A stretch of DNA of 7,439 nucleotides from Acidobacteriaceae bacterium (GTDB lineage: Bacteria; Acidobacteriota; Terriglobia; Terriglobales; Acidobacteriaceae): NCBI GenBank assembly GCA_003140785.1, contig PLKY01000052.1, forward strand, positions 1-7,439, given 5' to 3'. The notes beneath the pieces were generated by a model. The model had not been told where the DNA came from and ran no database searches. It saw only the letters and a list, made by a program, of their open reading frames with translations. Numbering within the stretch: position 1 is the first letter of the stretch; the number at the start of each line of letters is the position of its first letter. Both the position numbers and the translations under genes were made by a program. This document shows, piece by piece, positions 6,158 to 7,439 of the stretch.

Positions 6158-7439
6158 ATGCCTGGTGTTTCCCGTCGCGACCTGCTACGTTCCGGCCTAG
6201 CTTTATCCGCTTCTTCTCTCATCGCGCGGTCCGCGTGGGCCAGCACTGCGGAACTGATAACAGGCTACCCCTACGCCGCTTCCGCAGAGGCTCTGGCCGC
6301 TGTTGCACCACGCGAGCACTTGCTCTTCGATTTTGGCTGGAAGTTTACGTTTGGGCACGGTATCGATCCGGCTGGCGATCTGGGTTTTGGTTATGGACAG
6401 GGAGATTTTGCGAAGACGGGCGACTTCGAATTCTCCAAGGCGAAGTTTGACGACTCCAAATGGCGCGGCCTGAATCTTCCTCATGATTGGGCTGTCGAGC
6501 TGCCCTTTGTTCACGACGATGAGCAAATGTCTCATGGCTATAAGCCTTTGGGCCGACGCTATCCCGAAACAAGCGTCGGCTGGTATCGGCGCGAATTCGA
6601 AGTACCCGCATCGGACCAGGGGCGGCGAGTCTCCGTCGAATTCGACGGAGCATTCCGCGATGTACTTGTCTTCGTCAACGGCTGTTTTGTGGGCCGCAAC
6701 AACAATGGCTATGCGCCCTTCCAGTTCGACATCACGGACTTTCTCGAACTCGGCACGAAGAACTGCATCGTGGCGCGTGTCGACGCGAGTTTCGGCGACG
6801 GGTGGTTTTACGAAGGTGCAGGGATTTATCGGCATGTATGGTTGACCAAAACCGGCGCACTCCACCTGGGCAAATGGGACAGCACAGTGCGCACGGCGTT
6901 GAATGGCACAACCGCGACACTCACGCTTGTTACGGTTGTTGTGAATGAAGGCAAAGAAATTGAAAATGCGAAAGTGAGTTGGCAGATTCTCGATGCCGCC
7001 GGAAAGACTGTGGCCACTGCGGAGACGCCTGCTCAGTCAGTCGCTGTTGATGGATCCGTTGCTTTCACTGCAACCGCGACGTTGGAGAATCCTACCCTCT
7101 GGTCCGTCGATGAGCCGAATCTTTATTCGGCCATCGTGACTGTTACATCTGGCGCGACAGCCCGCGACTCGGAGCGCGTAGGTTTTGGCATTCGTACCGC
7201 TGTGTTCGATGCAGAGAAGGGCTTCTTCCTGAACGGCAAGCCGATGAAGATTCAAGGCACATGCAACCACCAGGATCACGCTGGAGTAGGCGCTGCACTG
7301 CCCGACCGGATGCAGGCATATCGAATCGGCGTGCTCAAGGGGATGGGGTGCAATTCCGTCCGCACCTCGCATAACATGCCGACGCCGGAGTGGGTGGAGG
7401 CTTGCGACCGGTTGGGGATGATGATGATGTGCGAAACGC
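6158..7439 (+). CDS. GH2 beta-galactosidase-type glycoside hydrolase, Tat-exported, 3' end cut
   Basis: GH2 enzymes are retaining exo-glycosidases, here most like beta-galactosidases acting on terminal galactose. The visible 427 codons start at ATG 6158, preceded by AGGAG (6149-6153). A textbook Tat signal (SRRDLLRSGL at 5-14) ends at AWA, with likely cleavage after A28, so the enzyme should be exported. The sugar-binding jelly-roll domain follows: LNLPHDW (106-111), GWYRREFEVP (141-150), FVNGCFVGRNNNGY (172-185) and GWFYEGAGIYRHVWL (215-229). An immunoglobulin-like domain runs to about 345 (NPTLWSVDEPNLY at 311-323), and the TIM barrel opens with GIRTAVF, FFLNGKPMKIQGTCNHQDH (356-374) and NSVRTSHNMP (399-408). 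The strand at 421-427 reads MMMMCET where many family members have MDE. Both catalytic glutamates lie beyond the edge, so substrate and activity cannot be settled here. Confidence 0.93.
   Translation, partial: MPGVSRRDLLRSGLALSASSLIARSAWASTAELITGYPYAASAEALAAVAPREHLLFDFGWKFTFGHGIDPAGDLGFGYGQGDFAKTGDFEFSKAKFDDSKWRGLNLPHDWAVELPFVHDDEQMSHGYKPLGRRYPETSVGWYRREFEVPASDQGRRVSVEFDGAFRDVLVFVNGCFVGRNNNGYAPFQFDITDFLELGTKNCIVARVDASFGDGWFYEGAGIYRHVWLTKTGALHLGKWDSTVRTALNGTTATLTLVTVVVNEGKEIENAKVSWQILDAAGKTVATAETPAQSVAVDGSVAFTATATLENPTLWSVDEPNLYSAIVTVTSGATARDSERVGFGIRTAVFDAEKGFFLNGKPMKIQGTCNHQDHAGVGAALPDRMQAYRIGVLKGMGCNSVRTSHNMPTPEWVEACDRLGMMMMCET

Noticed and set aside
6203..6865. 220-codon minus-strand open frame
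   Set aside because: Antisense to the GH2 gene, whose frame carries a Tat signal, a ribosome binding site and conserved GH2 motifs.

Overview
The window (7,439 bp, moderately high GC) looks like an accessory, mobile-element-scarred stretch of a soil-type bacterial chromosome. Two large glycoside hydrolases with twin-arginine (Tat) signal peptides, the style of the IS transposase and the tRNA fit an Acidobacteriota genome (Terriglobia-like). That assignment is an inference from protein flavour; no marker gene is present.

Layout, left to right. (1) 1-1431, minus strand: most of a DDE transposase of the IS5/IS1182 type, open from its ATG to the left edge and cut off by the window. (2) 1487-1756, plus strand: the C-terminal remnant of an IS91-family (HUH) transposase, directly behind the IS and probably frameshifted; its N-terminal catalytic part is missing. 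(3) 1757-2266: no gene, several dyad symmetries. (4) 2267-3880, minus strand: a complete GH29 alpha-L-fucosidase with a GTG start, a good Shine-Dalgarno sequence and a perfect inverted repeat just upstream that could be an operator. (5) 3926-5832: about 1.9 kb of gene-poor sequence with short repeats, one possible hypothetical gene (4930-5187, minus), a 37-codon ORF with a strong ribosome binding site (5387-5500, plus), and a fossil of IS3-family OrfA with an in-frame stop (about 5541-5642, minus). (6) 5833-5922, minus strand: tRNA-Ser(GGA) with encoded CCA. (7) 5923-6157: an intergenic region between the divergent tRNA and GH2 genes, with a perfect 10-2-10 palindrome and a plausible sigma70-like promoter. 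(8) 6158 to the right edge, plus strand: the first 427 codons of a Tat-exported GH2 beta-galactosidase-type enzyme.

The two glycosidases could cooperate outside the cytoplasm: an alpha-L-fucosidase removes terminal fucose and a beta-galactosidase then attacks the exposed galactose, as in fucosylated xyloglucan side chains. They are not an operon (opposite strands, about 2.3 kb apart), so this link is a hypothesis. The sequence between and beside them holds remnants of at least three transposon families (IS5/IS1182, IS91, IS3), which suggests repeated insertion and decay next to a tRNA gene. I see no CRISPR array, toxin-antitoxin pair, phage module or clearly new defence system. The most useful leads are the two candidate operators, the layered IS debris and the two unassigned small ORFs.
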